Positions 44,442 through 53,594 of a stretch of 64,000 bases of DNA are shown here, one piece after another. Source of the stretch: Clostridia bacterium (GTDB taxonomy: Bacteria; Bacillota; Clostridia; Oscillospirales; CAG-272); contig JAFTYG010000003.1 in NCBI GenBank assembly GCA_017461365.1, forward strand, positions 124,001 to 188,000, read 5' to 3'. How positions within the stretch are numbered: position 1 is the stretch's first letter; each line of letters opens with the position of its first letter. The position numbers and the translations under genes are program-made. Under the pieces are notes generated by a model. That model ran no database searches, was not told the origin of the DNA, and was given only the letters and a program-made list of their open reading frames with translations.

Positions 44442-45608
44442 CTATTTCGCAATATATGGTTTTCGTTTCATAAATTCGTAAGATTCGCTATGCTCATTGA
44501 ATAAAAGCGTATATATGCTATCGATCCTTTTCATTAAAATATTTTGCTGTAAGCTCATATCAAGGTCGGCGGGTTTTGTTACAATTTTTACGCCATCCCT
44601 TTTGCGATTTTTTGAGATCAGTACCCTTCCGTTTTCGTTAGCGGCTAGCAAAAGCGCTTCCTTCGGCAGATCTTCCAAAATATCCTTTGTAACGCCTGAC
44701 ATACAATATAGCATCGTTCGCCTTAGGCTTGCATCGGTATATCTTTTATTTTTTACAAGCTCCATAAGCTCATCTGCGCTTCGGGCTTTATGCGCCATTT
44801 CACAGATGCGATTGGCAACTCCGCCCCCGGCCCCCGCTATATTTTCAAAATCCGAACCACCGTGTAACCTGAAAAACGAAAGTAGTATGGTATCAAGCAT
44901 ACCGTAATCGGTTATTTTTTCTTCCTCTATCGCGTTTTTATAGATTTTGAGTGCTTCTTCGGGAATATATTTTTCAATATTCTCCGTATTTTTTTCTTGC
45001 CACTGCCTTCGTATGGACATTGCAGATGGAAAAGACTGATCACTGATCTCTAATGATGTATAGCTGTCACCTTTTCGCACGACTGTTCTAAAGTCAATAT
45101 GTGATGATAAATGTCTTGCCGTTTTTATATATTCTACACCCAAAAGGTCGTTTGAGCTTAATTTTATGCCTGCGCACACTTCAAGCATATCAAAATACAG
45201 TTTTGCGGCAGGTACGCCGTTGGATATTTTTGCATTAAATTCATCCTTAAATTCATACGAGCAAGCCGCATCTGCCGCGCATTTGAGCAGATCGATGTCA
45301 CCGCACTCCGATCCAAAAATGACCGTATCGCAAAAATGTCTCAAGATCGATATGGCTGCTCTTGAAAAATATTCCGCGCTTGCCGATGCCCACGGATACG
45401 GAAGCTCCAATACGAGATCAGCACCGCACCTTATAAGCGCCTCCGCTCTCAGATATTTATCAGCGATCGCAAATTCTCCTCTTTGAACCGTATTACCGCT
45501 CATAACGCATACGATTGCCTCCGCGCCCTGCTCACGCGCACTGCGTATAAGGTATTTATGACCGTTATGAATTGGGTTAGTTTCGCAAACAATACCGAAT
45601 ACCGACAT
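44442..45608 (-). CDS. tmcAL: tRNA(Met) cytidine acetate ligase TmcAL (YlbM family)
   Basis: 388 residues. In Bacillus this enzyme acetylates C34 of elongator tRNA-Met using acetate and ATP. The N-terminal nucleotidyltransferase signature 'VFGIVCETNPIHNGHKYLI' has HNGH at about 14-17. 'VMSGNTVQRGEFA' and 'ELPYPWASASAEYF' are family hallmarks. Its use of acetate is notable beside the divergent acetate kinase gene 114 bases away. Start supported by CAGGAG. Confidence 0.92.
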   Translation of the reverse strand: MSVFGIVCETNPIHNGHKYLIRSAREQGAEAIVCVMSGNTVQRGEFAIADKYLRAEALIRCGADLVLELPYPWASASAEYFSRAAISILRHFCDTVIFGSECGDIDLLKCAADAACSYEFKDEFNAKISNGVPAAKLYFDMLEVCAGIKLSSNDLLGVEYIKTARHLSSHIDFRTVVRKGDSYTSLEISDQSFPSAMSIRRQWQEKNTENIEKYIPEEALKIYKNAIEEEKITDYGMLDTILLSFFRLHGGSDFENIAGAGGGVANRICEMAHKARSADELMELVKNKRYTDASLRRTMLYCMSGVTKDILEDLPKEALLLAANENGRVLISKNRKRDGVKIVTKPADLDMSLQQNILMKRIDSIYTLLFNEHSESYEFMKRKPYIAK

Positions 45609-45658
45609 TTTGTTCTCCTGTATTTTTTATATTTTTTGAAATTTATGTAGATTGTCTA

Positions 45659-45687
45659 TTGAAAAAAGTGAAAAATAGTAGTATAAT
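45659..45687 (+). promoter_or_regulatory. Promoter for ackA
   Basis: TTGAAA (45659-45664), 17-bp spacer, TATAAT (45682-45687), 35 bases before the ATG. Confidence 0.75.
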
Positions 45688-45722
45688 ATAATCACTATAT
45701 TATTCGTGGAGGTAGTTCTCAA

Positions 45723-46949
45723 ATGAACATTTTGGTTGTAAACGCAGGCTCGAGCTCACTCAAGTATCAGCTTATTGACACAGACACCGATACATTATAC
45801 GCAAAAGGTATTTGCGAAAGGATCGGCGGTGAGGGCTCTCTTATTGAGCACAAGCAGATCGTAAAGGGGCTTAAGGTCAAAAAAGAAAGTCCCATGAAGG
45901 ACCACGCAGAGGCAATGAAGCTCGTTGTCGAGCATCTCACCGATCCCGAGGTAGGATGTATCTCAAGCATGGATGAAATTCAGGCAATAGGTCACCGTGT
46001 AGTCCACGGAGGAACGTATTTCTCAAAGTCTATACTTGTAACCGATGAGGTTATTGCAAAACTTGAAAAGTGCCGCGATTTCGCGCCTCTTCACACTGTA
46101 GCTCACCTTATGGGTATCAAGGGCTGTATGGAAACAATGCCGGGTAAACCGCAGGCACTTGTTTTTGATACCGCATTCCATCAGACGATGGAGCCTGAGG
46201 CTTATATGTATGCTCTTCCATATGAGTTCTATGAAAAATACGGTATCCGCCGTTACGGAATGCACGGCACATCTCACAGATACGTAAGCGCTGAGATGGC
46301 AAAAATACTCGGCAAGCCTATCGAAGAAACAAAGATAGTTACCTGCCACATCGGTAACGGCTCATCCATCAGCGCGGTCATGGGCGGTAAGGTAATGGAT
46401 ACGTCCATGGGATTTACACCTCTTGCGGGTGTTGAAATGGGCACAAGATGCGGAGACATCGATCCCGCTATCGTTCCCTTTATAATGGAAAAAGAAAATC
46501 TTTCAACTGCCGAAGTCAACGATCTTATGAATAAAAAGTCGGGCTTCCTCGGAATTTCGGGATTTTCTTCCGACTCCAGAGACCTCGAGGCGGCAATTGC
46601 CGACGGCCCGTCAAATCCCAAATATGAACGCGCAAATCTCGCTGTCAATATCCTGAAGCATAACATTAAAAAATATATCGGAGCATACACAGCTTTGATG
46701 AACGGTCTCGATGCTGTTGTGTTCACAGCGGGTATCGGTGAAAACAATCCTCATCTTCGTGAACTTGTTTGCGAAGATATGGAATTCTTCGGAATTAAAT
46801 TTGATAAGGCAGCCAACGATGCCGCTCCTCACGTTTCCGAAAACACCAAAATCTCTGCAAGCGACTCAACCGTTGCAGTATATGTCATTCCCACAAACGA
46901 AGAGTTGGTAATCGCTAAGGACACTGCCGCATTCGTCGAGAATATGTAA
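45723..46949 (+). CDS. ackA: Acetate kinase
   Basis: 408 residues. Converts acetyl phosphate and ADP to acetate and ATP, the energy-yielding end of acetate fermentation. 'MNILVVNAGSSSLKYQL' is the acetate kinase signature 1. 'VFDTAFHQTM' holds the catalytic Asp region, 'HIGNGSSISA' is the phosphate loop, and 'GIGENNPHLRE' is near the C-terminus. GTGGAGG precedes the ATG. The usual partner pta is not in the window. Confidence 0.97.
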   Translation: MNILVVNAGSSSLKYQLIDTDTDTLYAKGICERIGGEGSLIEHKQIVKGLKVKKESPMKDHAEAMKLVVEHLTDPEVGCISSMDEIQAIGHRVVHGGTYFSKSILVTDEVIAKLEKCRDFAPLHTVAHLMGIKGCMETMPGKPQALVFDTAFHQTMEPEAYMYALPYEFYEKYGIRRYGMHGTSHRYVSAEMAKILGKPIEETKIVTCHIGNGSSISAVMGGKVMDTSMGFTPLAGVEMGTRCGDIDPAIVPFIMEKENLSTAEVNDLMNKKSGFLGISGFSSDSRDLEAAIADGPSNPKYERANLAVNILKHNIKKYIGAYTALMNGLDAVVFTAGIGENNPHLRELVCEDMEFFGIKFDKAANDAAPHVSENTKISASDSTVAVYVIPTNEELVIAKDTAAFVENM

Positions 46950-46987
46950 TTATTATAACATATAAATCTCAAAAAATCAACAACGAA

Positions 46988-47021
46988 AAGACTACCGCAG
47001 ATTTTTTCTGCGGTAGTCTTT
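46988..47021 (+). terminator. Hairpin after ackA
   Basis: agactaccgcaga-type stem around a T-rich loop, followed by ttt. First of two hairpins in this convergent intergenic region. Confidence 0.65.
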
Positions 47022-47031
47022 GTTATGCAAT

Positions 47032-47061
47032 AAAAGACCGCCTCATTTGAGACGGTCTTTT
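47032..47061. terminator. Bidirectional terminator between ackA and the zinc-ribbon gene
   Basis: aaaagaccgcctc / gagacggtctttt stem (one mismatch) with flanking A- and T-runs. Confidence 0.8.
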
Positions 47062-47102
47062 ATTTGCTGACTTAAAAAATATCAATTTTATTTTGATAAG
47101 GT

Positions 47103-47426
47103 TTAACCCTGCTGAGCGTTCTTGATCTCTTCAAAACAAGCACTGCAATATACAGGTCTGTCGTTGGAAGGCTGGAAAATAACCTTTGCAACGCCACCGC
47201 ACTTTGCGCATGTAGTTTCGAAGTACTCACGAGGAGCTCTTCCTGCGTTCTTCTTTGCATCACGGCATGCCTTGCAGCTCTTAGGCTTGTTCAAAAAGCC
47301 CTTTTCCTTGTAGAAAGCCTGCTCACCCGCTGTGAAAACAAATTCGTTTCCGCACTCCTTGCAAACAAGAGTTTCATCAACAAACTCGTTCTCTGCTACT
47401 TCTCCAACTTTTACTTCTTCGTTCAT
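47103..47426 (-). CDS. Zinc-ribbon protein with four CxxC motifs
   Basis: 107 residues. CKEC (about 22-25), CKAC (about 51-54), CAKC (about 73-76) and CSAC (about 94-97) would bind two zinc ions. The first part matches the 'probable zinc-ribbon' domain (KECGNEFVFTAGEQAFYKEKGF...KSCKACR) and the second the short CxxC...CYCSACF type. Cytoplasmic; function unknown. Common as a stand-alone gene in Clostridia. Confidence 0.85.
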   Translation of the reverse strand: MNEEVKVGEVAENEFVDETLVCKECGNEFVFTAGEQAFYKEKGFLNKPKSCKACRDAKKNAGRAPREYFETTCAKCGGVAKVIFQPSNDRPVYCSACFEEIKNAQQG

Positions 47427-47525
47427 GATTTTACCTCGCTTTGTGAAATGGTATTTTTAGGTCGACAATGCTGAAGAATACATCAAGGACCTTATATGAT
47501 GGGCAATGCCCTATCAATCAAAATT

Positions 47526-48110
47526 TTATAAGAGCAACGCTTTGAGCTTTTTGCGTATCCTATATATAGCGTTACTTACAGATTTTTCGTCCGCTCCGAC
47601 AACCGTGCTTATATCTTTAGCGGTACCGCCTGACATATATAAACGCCATACGCGGTATTCATAGACGGACAGATTTTTACGAACTAAAGCATAAAGAGCT
47701 TTTATACGTTCCTCCTCCAACACTCTGTCGGAAGGATCTTCAGAATCATGGACAAAAGAAAGAAAGTTCGGAGATTCTGTCAACTGCTCTGCCGTGTGCT
47801 TTTTGTGAAGTCTGATCTGTGAAACCAAGGCATTAGAAATACATATCTTGGCATACAGTCCGAATTCTACCTCGGCCTGATCCGTATCATACGTCATAAT
47901 GGAATTATAAAACCTCAGCACTGCTTCTTGTCGCAGATCGTCGCGATTAAGAGCAAACACATCTCCATTGTAAAATTTTACAACAAGAGAGTCAATCAAC
48001 GGACTGTAAGCATCTGCTAATTTTTGGAAAGCGCTCTGATCACCGTCTCGCACACTGTTTATCAGATGAATAACTTCATCACTCTCGTACAATTTTTCCG
48101 AATCGCTCAC
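47526..48110 (-). CDS. Sigma-70-family sigma factor, SigH-like
   Basis: 194 residues from the GTG at 48110, which has GGAGG five bases upstream. The frame is open back to ATG codons at 48158 and 48152. Region 2 ('ALNRDDLRQEAVLRFYNSIMTYD') and region 4 helix-turn-helix ('LSVYEYRVWRLYMSGGTAKDISTVVGADEKSVSNAIYRIRKKL') resemble SigH/Spo0H, which starts sporulation in Bacillus. Sequence is divergent, so the regulon is uncertain. With the GTG start the mRNA has a leader of about 40 bases; with the ATG at 48152 it would be leaderless. Confidence 0.82.
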   Translation of the reverse strand: MSDSEKLYESDEVIHLINSVRDGDQSAFQKLADAYSPLIDSLVVKFYNGDVFALNRDDLRQEAVLRFYNSIMTYDTDQAEVEFGLYAKICISNALVSQIRLHKKHTAEQLTESPNFLSFVHDSEDPSDRVLEEERIKALYALVRKNLSVYEYRVWRLYMSGGTAKDISTVVGADEKSVSNAIYRIRKKLKALLL

Positions 48111-48158
48111 AAGATCCTCCGTTTCGGCTTCGCATTCCGAATTACACGGCATATACAT

Positions 48159-48186
48159 ATTATATCATAAAAATGTATAATGTCAA
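48159..48186 (-). promoter_or_regulatory. Promoter of the SigH-like gene
   Basis: Minus strand TTGACA (48186-48181), 16-bp spacer, TATAAT (48164-48159). Counting from the -10, the expected first transcribed base is about 48152, exactly the A of an in-frame ATG. Confidence 0.78.
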
Positions 48187-48301
48187 TAGTATTTTTGAAA
48201 TTATTTTTGTAAAAATATAACGAAAATTGCAGCTTGTTGTCATTTTGAACAAACCAAGCTGCAATTTATTGTAAAAAACGCTTAACACTTTATTAAAAAA
48301 C

Positions 48302-48847
48302 TCAATCGAACAAATAATTCACATTTCCAGCAAGGAGAGCGGTGACACCTCTGTATATTGCCTCCGGTCGCTCGTAGAAATTATTTTGCATTCGTTCAGC
48401 TCTGTCCAACGTATCAACTATCAGCGTTTGGGAGAATATCAATACCTTTTTTTCGGTGAACGAACAGTTTACCGAATATCTGCCGTCGTCCGTTTTTTCA
48501 ACCGTACATTTCGCAACGATACCTCTTTTTTTGAAATTAAGATAGCGTAAAGCAGCAGACAGCGATCTATCAAGAATAGACGGTAAAATATCGCTTTTAA
48601 GCTCTCGGGCGATATATCTTCCCTTTTCTGTTATAACGTACATATCCTCTCCGTTTTCAGAAACCTTGACAATAAGATCTCCGTCAAGCATTTCGTTAAA
48701 AGCTTCGGCAAAATCAAGATACATAACGTAATCAGTTTGCATTATGATGTCATTTATTGTAACAAAATCCAAAGGATAGTTTATATTCTCCATAAGATAA
48801 AGAACAAATATTTTTACGTTTCTTACACTTCCAACAGGTGAACCCAT
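48302..48847 (-). CDS. DUF4364 family protein
   Basis: 181 residues. The N-terminal winged-helix-like part ('VRNVKIFVLYLMENINYPLDFVTINDIIM', then 'NEMLDGDLIVKVSENGEDMYVITEKGR') and the C-terminal alpha/beta part match DUF4364, a Clostridia-restricted family of unknown function that may bind DNA. Divergent from hom, with a likely promoter region shared between them. Confidence 0.82.
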   Translation of the reverse strand: MGSPVGSVRNVKIFVLYLMENINYPLDFVTINDIIMQTDYVMYLDFAEAFNEMLDGDLIVKVSENGEDMYVITEKGRYIARELKSDILPSILDRSLSAALRYLNFKKRGIVAKCTVEKTDDGRYSVNCSFTEKKVLIFSQTLIVDTLDRAERMQNNFYERPEAIYRGVTALLAGNVNYLFD

Positions 48848-48929
48848 AGTAATCTGCCTTTCATTTTCACTAAAAAATATGCTTACTGAAATATTTTACC
48901 ATAAATTTTTATTTTTTTCAATATTTTAT

Positions 48930-48958
48930 TTGCATTTCTCGGAAAAATGTGGTATTAT
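48930..48958 (+). promoter_or_regulatory. Promoter for hom
   Basis: TTGCAT (48930-48935), 17-bp spacer, TATTAT (48953-48958), about 65 bases before the ATG at 49023. Confidence 0.65.
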
Positions 48959-49022
48959 ATATGTGTACGTTTGCTTTTTCAATAGAGCGGCTATGAATAA
49001 AAACTTTTGCGAGGAAAAATTT

Positions 49023-50213
49023 ATGATCAATATTGCCATTCTCGGTTTCGGCGTAGTGGGCAGCGGTACTGCCGAGGTGTTAACGGAAAATAAAAAAATA
49101 ATCGAGGAACGTCTCGGTTGTGAATATAAGATCAAGTACATACTTGATCTTCGCGATTTTCCGCAAAGTCCATTCGCTTCTTTGATCACGCACGATTTCA
49201 ACGATATACTCAACGATCCCGAAGTCAGCGTGGTAGCCGAAATGATGGGCGGCTCTCATCCTGCCTATGATTTTACCAAAGCTTGCCTTGAAGCAGGAAA
49301 GAATGTTGTTACTTCAAACAAGGAGGTAGTTTCTACCTTCGGTGTCGAGCTCTGCTCAATTGCTAAAGCTCACGGTGTGAGATATCTGTTTGAAGCCAGC
49401 GTAGGCGGAGGCATCCCTGTTATACGCCCTATGATAAACGATCTTTCATCAAATAAAATAAACAATATAAACGGTATTCTTAACGGAACTACAAACTATA
49501 TTCTCACTTCTATGCGTAAGGACGGTGCATCCTTTGAGGACGCCCTTAAAGAGGCTCAGAGGCTTGGATATGCCGAAGCAAATCCGTCGGCAGACGTGGA
49601 TGGAATTGATGCGGCTCGCAAGATCGTAATTTTGACGGCACTTGCTTCGGGCAAACTTGCCGATCCTAAGACAATACCTACGTTCGGTATCACATCCATC
49701 ACGCTTGACGATACAAAAATAGCCGAACTTTTCGGTTGTTCAATAAAGCTTATAGGTCACTCTACTGTTTCCGACGGAAAGATAACTGCATTCGTATCTC
49801 CACGAATGGTTTTGTCATCAAATCCCCTTTCTACAATAGACGATGTATTTAACGGAATACTTGTCAGCGCAAACATGGTCGGAGACGTTATGTTCTACGG
49901 TCCCGGCGCAGGCAAGCTTCCTACGGCGAGCGCTGTTGTTGCCGATATAATCGATATAATCGCCAACCGTAACACAGATGTAAAGCCTATCGTATGGAAA
50001 GAGGCAGAGGCTGGTGACATAAATGACTTTGGCGAGTATTCCTGCCGCAGAGTCTTTATTACAAAGTCCGCTACCGATCTTGTGTGCGGTGTTACAAAAG
50101 AAGCTGACGGTATTTTCGGATTACTTACCGATGAGGAGCTTACTGAGATCGTTGCTAACGATATAGCAGAAAAGCTCGGTGACGATCTAATATCTGTGTA
50201 CAGAGTTCTATAA
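49023..50213 (+). CDS. hom: Homoserine dehydrogenase
   Basis: 396 residues. Reduces aspartate semialdehyde to homoserine for threonine and methionine. Rossmann motif GFGVVGSGTAE at the N-terminus, 'TSNKEVVSTFG', 'EASVGGGIPVIRP', 'ILNGTTNYIL' and 'EAQRLGYAEANPSADVDGIDAARK' are all conserved. It is shorter than the 430-residue ACT-containing form, with only a short tail after the catalytic part, so feedback control by threonine may be weak. The ATG at 49023 follows GCGAGG. Upstream in-frame starts lack a site. Confidence 0.94.
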   Translation: MINIAILGFGVVGSGTAEVLTENKKIIEERLGCEYKIKYILDLRDFPQSPFASLITHDFNDILNDPEVSVVAEMMGGSHPAYDFTKACLEAGKNVVTSNKEVVSTFGVELCSIAKAHGVRYLFEASVGGGIPVIRPMINDLSSNKINNINGILNGTTNYILTSMRKDGASFEDALKEAQRLGYAEANPSADVDGIDAARKIVILTALASGKLADPKTIPTFGITSITLDDTKIAELFGCSIKLIGHSTVSDGKITAFVSPRMVLSSNPLSTIDDVFNGILVSANMVGDVMFYGPGAGKLPTASAVVADIIDIIANRNTDVKPIVWKEAEAGDINDFGEYSCRRVFITKSATDLVCGVTKEADGIFGLLTDEELTEIVANDIAEKLGDDLISVYRVL

Positions 50214-50233
50214 TAAATTACGTCAACCTACTA

Positions 50234-50262
50234 AGGCGGTAAGGATACTTTCCTTGCCGCCT
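50234..50262 (+). terminator. Hairpin after hom
   Basis: aggcggtaagga / tccttgccgcct, 12-bp perfect stem, modest T content after it. Confidence 0.7.
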
Positions 50263-50281
50263 GTATTTATATCCCGACAAA

Positions 50282-50320
50282 TTAACGCGAGCCGAGAATT
50301 TAAATCTCGGCTCACGTTAA
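50282..50320. terminator. Second hairpin between hom and the Cys-rich gene
   Basis: ttaacgcgagccgaga / tctcggctcacgttaa, 16-bp stem with one mismatch. Weak T-runs on either side, so it may act as a transcription barrier for the convergent gene. Confidence 0.6.
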
Positions 50321-50352
50321 TGAACAAGACAGAATACTTCTCTTTTTACGTA

Positions 50353-51189
50353 TCAGTTTCCGCAACCGCATTTCGGGTTGTGATCACCCTTGGGAAGCGT
50401 AAGATCTGGCGGACAGAACTCCTGTGTGGGGAACGCCATATGGCGGAATATAGCGCAAGGATCGTCGTCTTCCGAGGATACGCACTCTTTATCTGGCACA
50501 CAATATTCGGTAGCATTGATAAGATACTGTGCGCTGCGAACCAATCTGATTACTGAGAATATTCCTAGAGATACAGATATATATCTTCCGTCCGTATCTG
50601 AAAGTCTTCCGCTTACAACCGAGGATATGCTTTCAGGAATATCGTTACAGCAGCAACAACAGCTGCAACGCTCCTCAGGCTCACGCACTTTTGTATTGAG
50701 AATCACTGGATCCACAACTTCCACAATGGCGACAGGGGAGTTCTTGGTAGAGCAACACGGCTCGGGGATAGCACAGTAATCAGAAGCATCTGGACTGCTC
50801 TTGAACATATTTACATTACTTTCACTGCCGTAAAGAATAACCTTCTTTTCAAGCACGGCAACTCCCTCAAATTCCTGACTGCGACCTCCGCAAAGACAAG
50901 CTTCAAAAACGATCTTTACATAAAATTTTATTGTTACCGTATAAAATCCCCTATTAAATCTCACGGGATCAATGCCAATGTATGTCCATGTAATGCAAGC
51001 GCTTTTAGCACGAATATTGGTAGTATGCTCGAGTATATCATTTCCGAAATCCGTGAGCAGTACCTTTACATCCTCAAAGCAGTCTTTATCGCGGCAGGAA
51101 TCCAGAATACGGTTAGCTTCTATACATACCATTTCCGATTTTGACTGATTTTTGTCTGAAGGAAAACATGAAAATCTGTTATCTAACAT
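50353..51189 (-). CDS. Cys-rich protein of unknown function
   Basis: 278 residues, cytoplasmic by sequence. It contains many Cys residues in clusters: 'DSCRDKDC' near the start, 'ACLCGG', 'EPCCS', a run C-S-C-C-C-C-C at about 175-181, and 'CGCGN' at the C-terminus. The rest is beta-rich with 'RFNRGFYTVTIKFYVKIVFEACL'. I recall similar proteins in Oscillospiraceae without assigned function. The composition and spore-forming host suggest a coat-type or metal-binding protein (inference). The ATG at 51189, after GGAG, is the start. Confidence 0.75.
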   Translation of the reverse strand: MLDNRFSCFPSDKNQSKSEMVCIEANRILDSCRDKDCFEDVKVLLTDFGNDILEHTTNIRAKSACITWTYIGIDPVRFNRGFYTVTIKFYVKIVFEACLCGGRSQEFEGVAVLEKKVILYGSESNVNMFKSSPDASDYCAIPEPCCSTKNSPVAIVEVVDPVILNTKVREPEERCSCCCCCNDIPESISSVVSGRLSDTDGRYISVSLGIFSVIRLVRSAQYLINATEYCVPDKECVSSEDDDPCAIFRHMAFPTQEFCPPDLTLPKGDHNPKCGCGN

Positions 51190-51392
51190 AGTATAGGTCT
51201 CCTTTTCAATCTTATAGAAAAGCATAATAAGCTCTTCTGTAACAGTATATGATAACTGTCAAAAATTGATAATATATGAGCATAAAATAAAATAAGATAA
51301 AAAAATAAAAAATATATTTGCAATACCACTTGAAAAAAATCCAAAAATGTATTAAAATATATATATTGATTATTTTCTACAGTGAGGGTTTT

Positions 51393-52877
51393 ATGAAATC
51401 GATCGGATTTGACAACGACAAATATATTCAGCTTCAATCGCAAAAAATTCAGGAACGTATTTCAAGTTTTGGAGGCAAGCTCTATCTTGAATTTGGTGGA
51501 AAGCTTTTCGACGACTACCATGCCTCCCGTGTCCTCCCGGGATTTCAGCCTGACAGTAAGATCCGTATGCTTCTTCGTATGAAGGATGACGCCGAAATGA
51601 TAATCGTGGTATCTGCTACGGCTATTGAGCAAAACAAAATAAGAGGCGACCTTGGCATTACTTACGACATGGATGCTCTGAGGCTTATAGATACCTTCAA
51701 TGATATTGGTATATATGTCGGAGGAGTAGTTATAACACAGTATATGCAGCAGCCTTCCGTGGATGTATTTATAAAGCGTCTTGAAAATCTTGGTATAAGA
51801 GTGTACAAGCACTACCCCATTGACGGGTATCCCACTAACGTACGGAAAATAGTAAGTGAAGAGGGATACGGTAAAAACGAATATATCGAAACGACCAAAT
51901 CTCTTGTCGTTGTTACTGCTCCGGGCCCTGGAAGCGGAAAAATGGCTACCTGTCTGTCTCAGCTTTATCACGACCATATAAGGGGCATAAAGGCGGGATA
52001 TGCAAAATTCGAAACCTTCCCGATATGGAATCTGCCGCTTCGCCACCCTGTAAATATGGCATACGAAGCTGCGACGATCGACCTTAACGACGTCAACATG
52101 ATCGATCCGTTCCATCTTGAAGCGACGGGAATAACTACGGTAAACTACAACAGAGATATTGAGATATTCCCTGTGCTTCGCGCGATATTTGAAAAGATAT
52201 ACGGTACTTGTCCCTATAAGTCCCCCACCGATATGGGGGTAAATATGGTTGGATACTGCATAACAGACGACGACGTTGTCTCGGAAGCCTCCAAAATGGA
52301 GATAATACGCCGTTATTACGATACACTGTGCAGAAAGAGAAACGGTACTGCTGACGCAAATGAAGTATATCAGGCTGAGCTCATTATGAATAAGGTCGGT
52401 GTTGATACAAGCTTCAGGCAGGTCGTAAGATACGCGCTGAACAAAGCGGAAGAAACCGGCGATCCCGCAGCAGCGATCGAATTGCCCGACGGAAGCGTTG
52501 TGACGGGTAAGACGTCAAATCTTATGGGCCCTGCAGCAGCGGCGCTGTTAAATGCGCTCAAAAAGCTCGGCGGCATAAATGACGAATTTTTACTTCTCCC
52601 CCCTGTTGTCATCGAGCCTTTGCAAAAGTTGAAGATAGAAAATCTCGGAAATCACAACCCGAGACTTCACGCTGATGAGATACTGATGGCATTGGCAATT
52701 TCCGCCACTACAAATCCCGTGGCGGCGCTTGCTATGGAGCAGCTTCATAAGCTGAAGGGCTGTCAATCGCATATAAGCGTCATCGTTTCGAGCGTAGATA
52801 AAAACATCTATCGTAAGCTCGGAATAGAGCTTACCTGCGAACCGGTATATGAAAGAAAGAAATTCTACAACAAATAA
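51393..52877 (+). CDS. DUF1846 domain protein
   Basis: 494 residues, full length for DUF1846. The family is conserved in Clostridia and some pathogens and its structure is known, but its function is not; a nucleotide or DNA role has been suggested. Recognised by 'MKSIGFDNDKYIQLQSQKI', 'LEFGGKLFDDYHASRVLPGF' and the P-loop-like 'VTAPGPGSGKMATCLSQLYHD'. The ATG at 51393 follows GTGAGGG. The open frame extends 25 codons further upstream without a site. Confidence 0.9.
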   Translation: MKSIGFDNDKYIQLQSQKIQERISSFGGKLYLEFGGKLFDDYHASRVLPGFQPDSKIRMLLRMKDDAEMIIVVSATAIEQNKIRGDLGITYDMDALRLIDTFNDIGIYVGGVVITQYMQQPSVDVFIKRLENLGIRVYKHYPIDGYPTNVRKIVSEEGYGKNEYIETTKSLVVVTAPGPGSGKMATCLSQLYHDHIRGIKAGYAKFETFPIWNLPLRHPVNMAYEAATIDLNDVNMIDPFHLEATGITTVNYNRDIEIFPVLRAIFEKIYGTCPYKSPTDMGVNMVGYCITDDDVVSEASKMEIIRRYYDTLCRKRNGTADANEVYQAELIMNKVGVDTSFRQVVRYALNKAEETGDPAAAIELPDGSVVTGKTSNLMGPAAAALLNALKKLGGINDEFLLLPPVVIEPLQKLKIENLGNHNPRLHADEILMALAISATTNPVAALAMEQLHKLKGCQSHISVIVSSVDKNIYRKLGIELTCEPVYERKKFYNK

Positions 52878-52881
52878 GCCG

Positions 52882-52914
52882 AAAGCTCCTCGCGTTTTTT
52901 CGCGAGGAGCTTTT
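52882..52914. terminator. Bidirectional terminator
   Basis: aaagctcctcgcg / cgcgaggagcttt with loop tttttt, between DUF1846 and the convergent sugar cluster. Confidence 0.85.
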
Positions 52915-52915
52915 G

Positions 52916-53593
52916 TCATATCTTTATTTCTTTGTATATCTCGGGAATTACCTTGTTTTTTACATCCCATTCATCCGCTGAAAGATCATCGAACATACCT
53001 ATATGGAACGGTACAGTATATTTTGCCGCTATTCTCTGAGCAAATACCTTTGCGTCATCCATATTCATATTGTTCCCTTTTCCGTTTACGGGTAAAAAGA
53101 GCGCGTGTATATCAAAATCGGGAAGCGTTTCAAATATCTTCTCATTATAGAGGGTATCTCCCGTTATGTAATAATTCTTGCCCTCCGCAGACAATATCAC
53201 ACCGATAGCATACGGATCGGAATGTTCAGCGCGCACAGCCGTAAATTTCACGTTACCGCAGCTCCATGTCGTTCCGACGTTAAAAAGCACATAATTGCTT
53301 TTTCCGCCGAATTTACGCAATTCCTGCCATCCTCCGTTCGGAACAAGCACCAACGCCTCGGCATCATCCGTAAGATAATATTTAAGCGTCTCCTTATCAA
53401 GATGATCAAGATGATTGTGTGTTACGATTATCACATCGGGAGTTATCTTAAGATAGCTCTCGTCTATGGGCTGTCTGCGATAATTTTGAGGCTCAAAATT
53501 CTTCACGTTATCGGATAAGTAAGGATCTATGACGATCTTCTTTCCGTCAACCTCAAAAAGCAATCCTGCCTGTCCCAAAAATGTTATTTTCAT
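52916..53593 (-). CDS. Metallo-beta-lactamase-fold hydrolase, UlaG-like
   Basis: 225 residues. The metal site THNHLDHLD (about 58-66) and further ligands in 'AEHSDPYA' and 'ITGDTLYN' mark an intact MBL fold. It is close to UlaG/YtnP-type proteins that open sugar lactones. As last gene of the five-gene cluster, it may hydrolyse the lactone made by the neighbouring SDR dehydrogenase (inference). GGAGG precedes the ATG, inside the end of the previous gene. Confidence 0.85.
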   Translation of the reverse strand: MKITFLGQAGLLFEVDGKKIVIDPYLSDNVKNFEPQNYRRQPIDESYLKITPDVIIVTHNHLDHLDKETLKYYLTDDAEALVLVPNGGWQELRKFGGKSNYVLFNVGTTWSCGNVKFTAVRAEHSDPYAIGVILSAEGKNYYITGDTLYNEKIFETLPDFDIHALFLPVNGKGNNMNMDDAKVFAQRIAAKYTVPFHIGMFDDLSADEWDVKNKVIPEIYKEIKI

Positions 53594-53594
53594 T

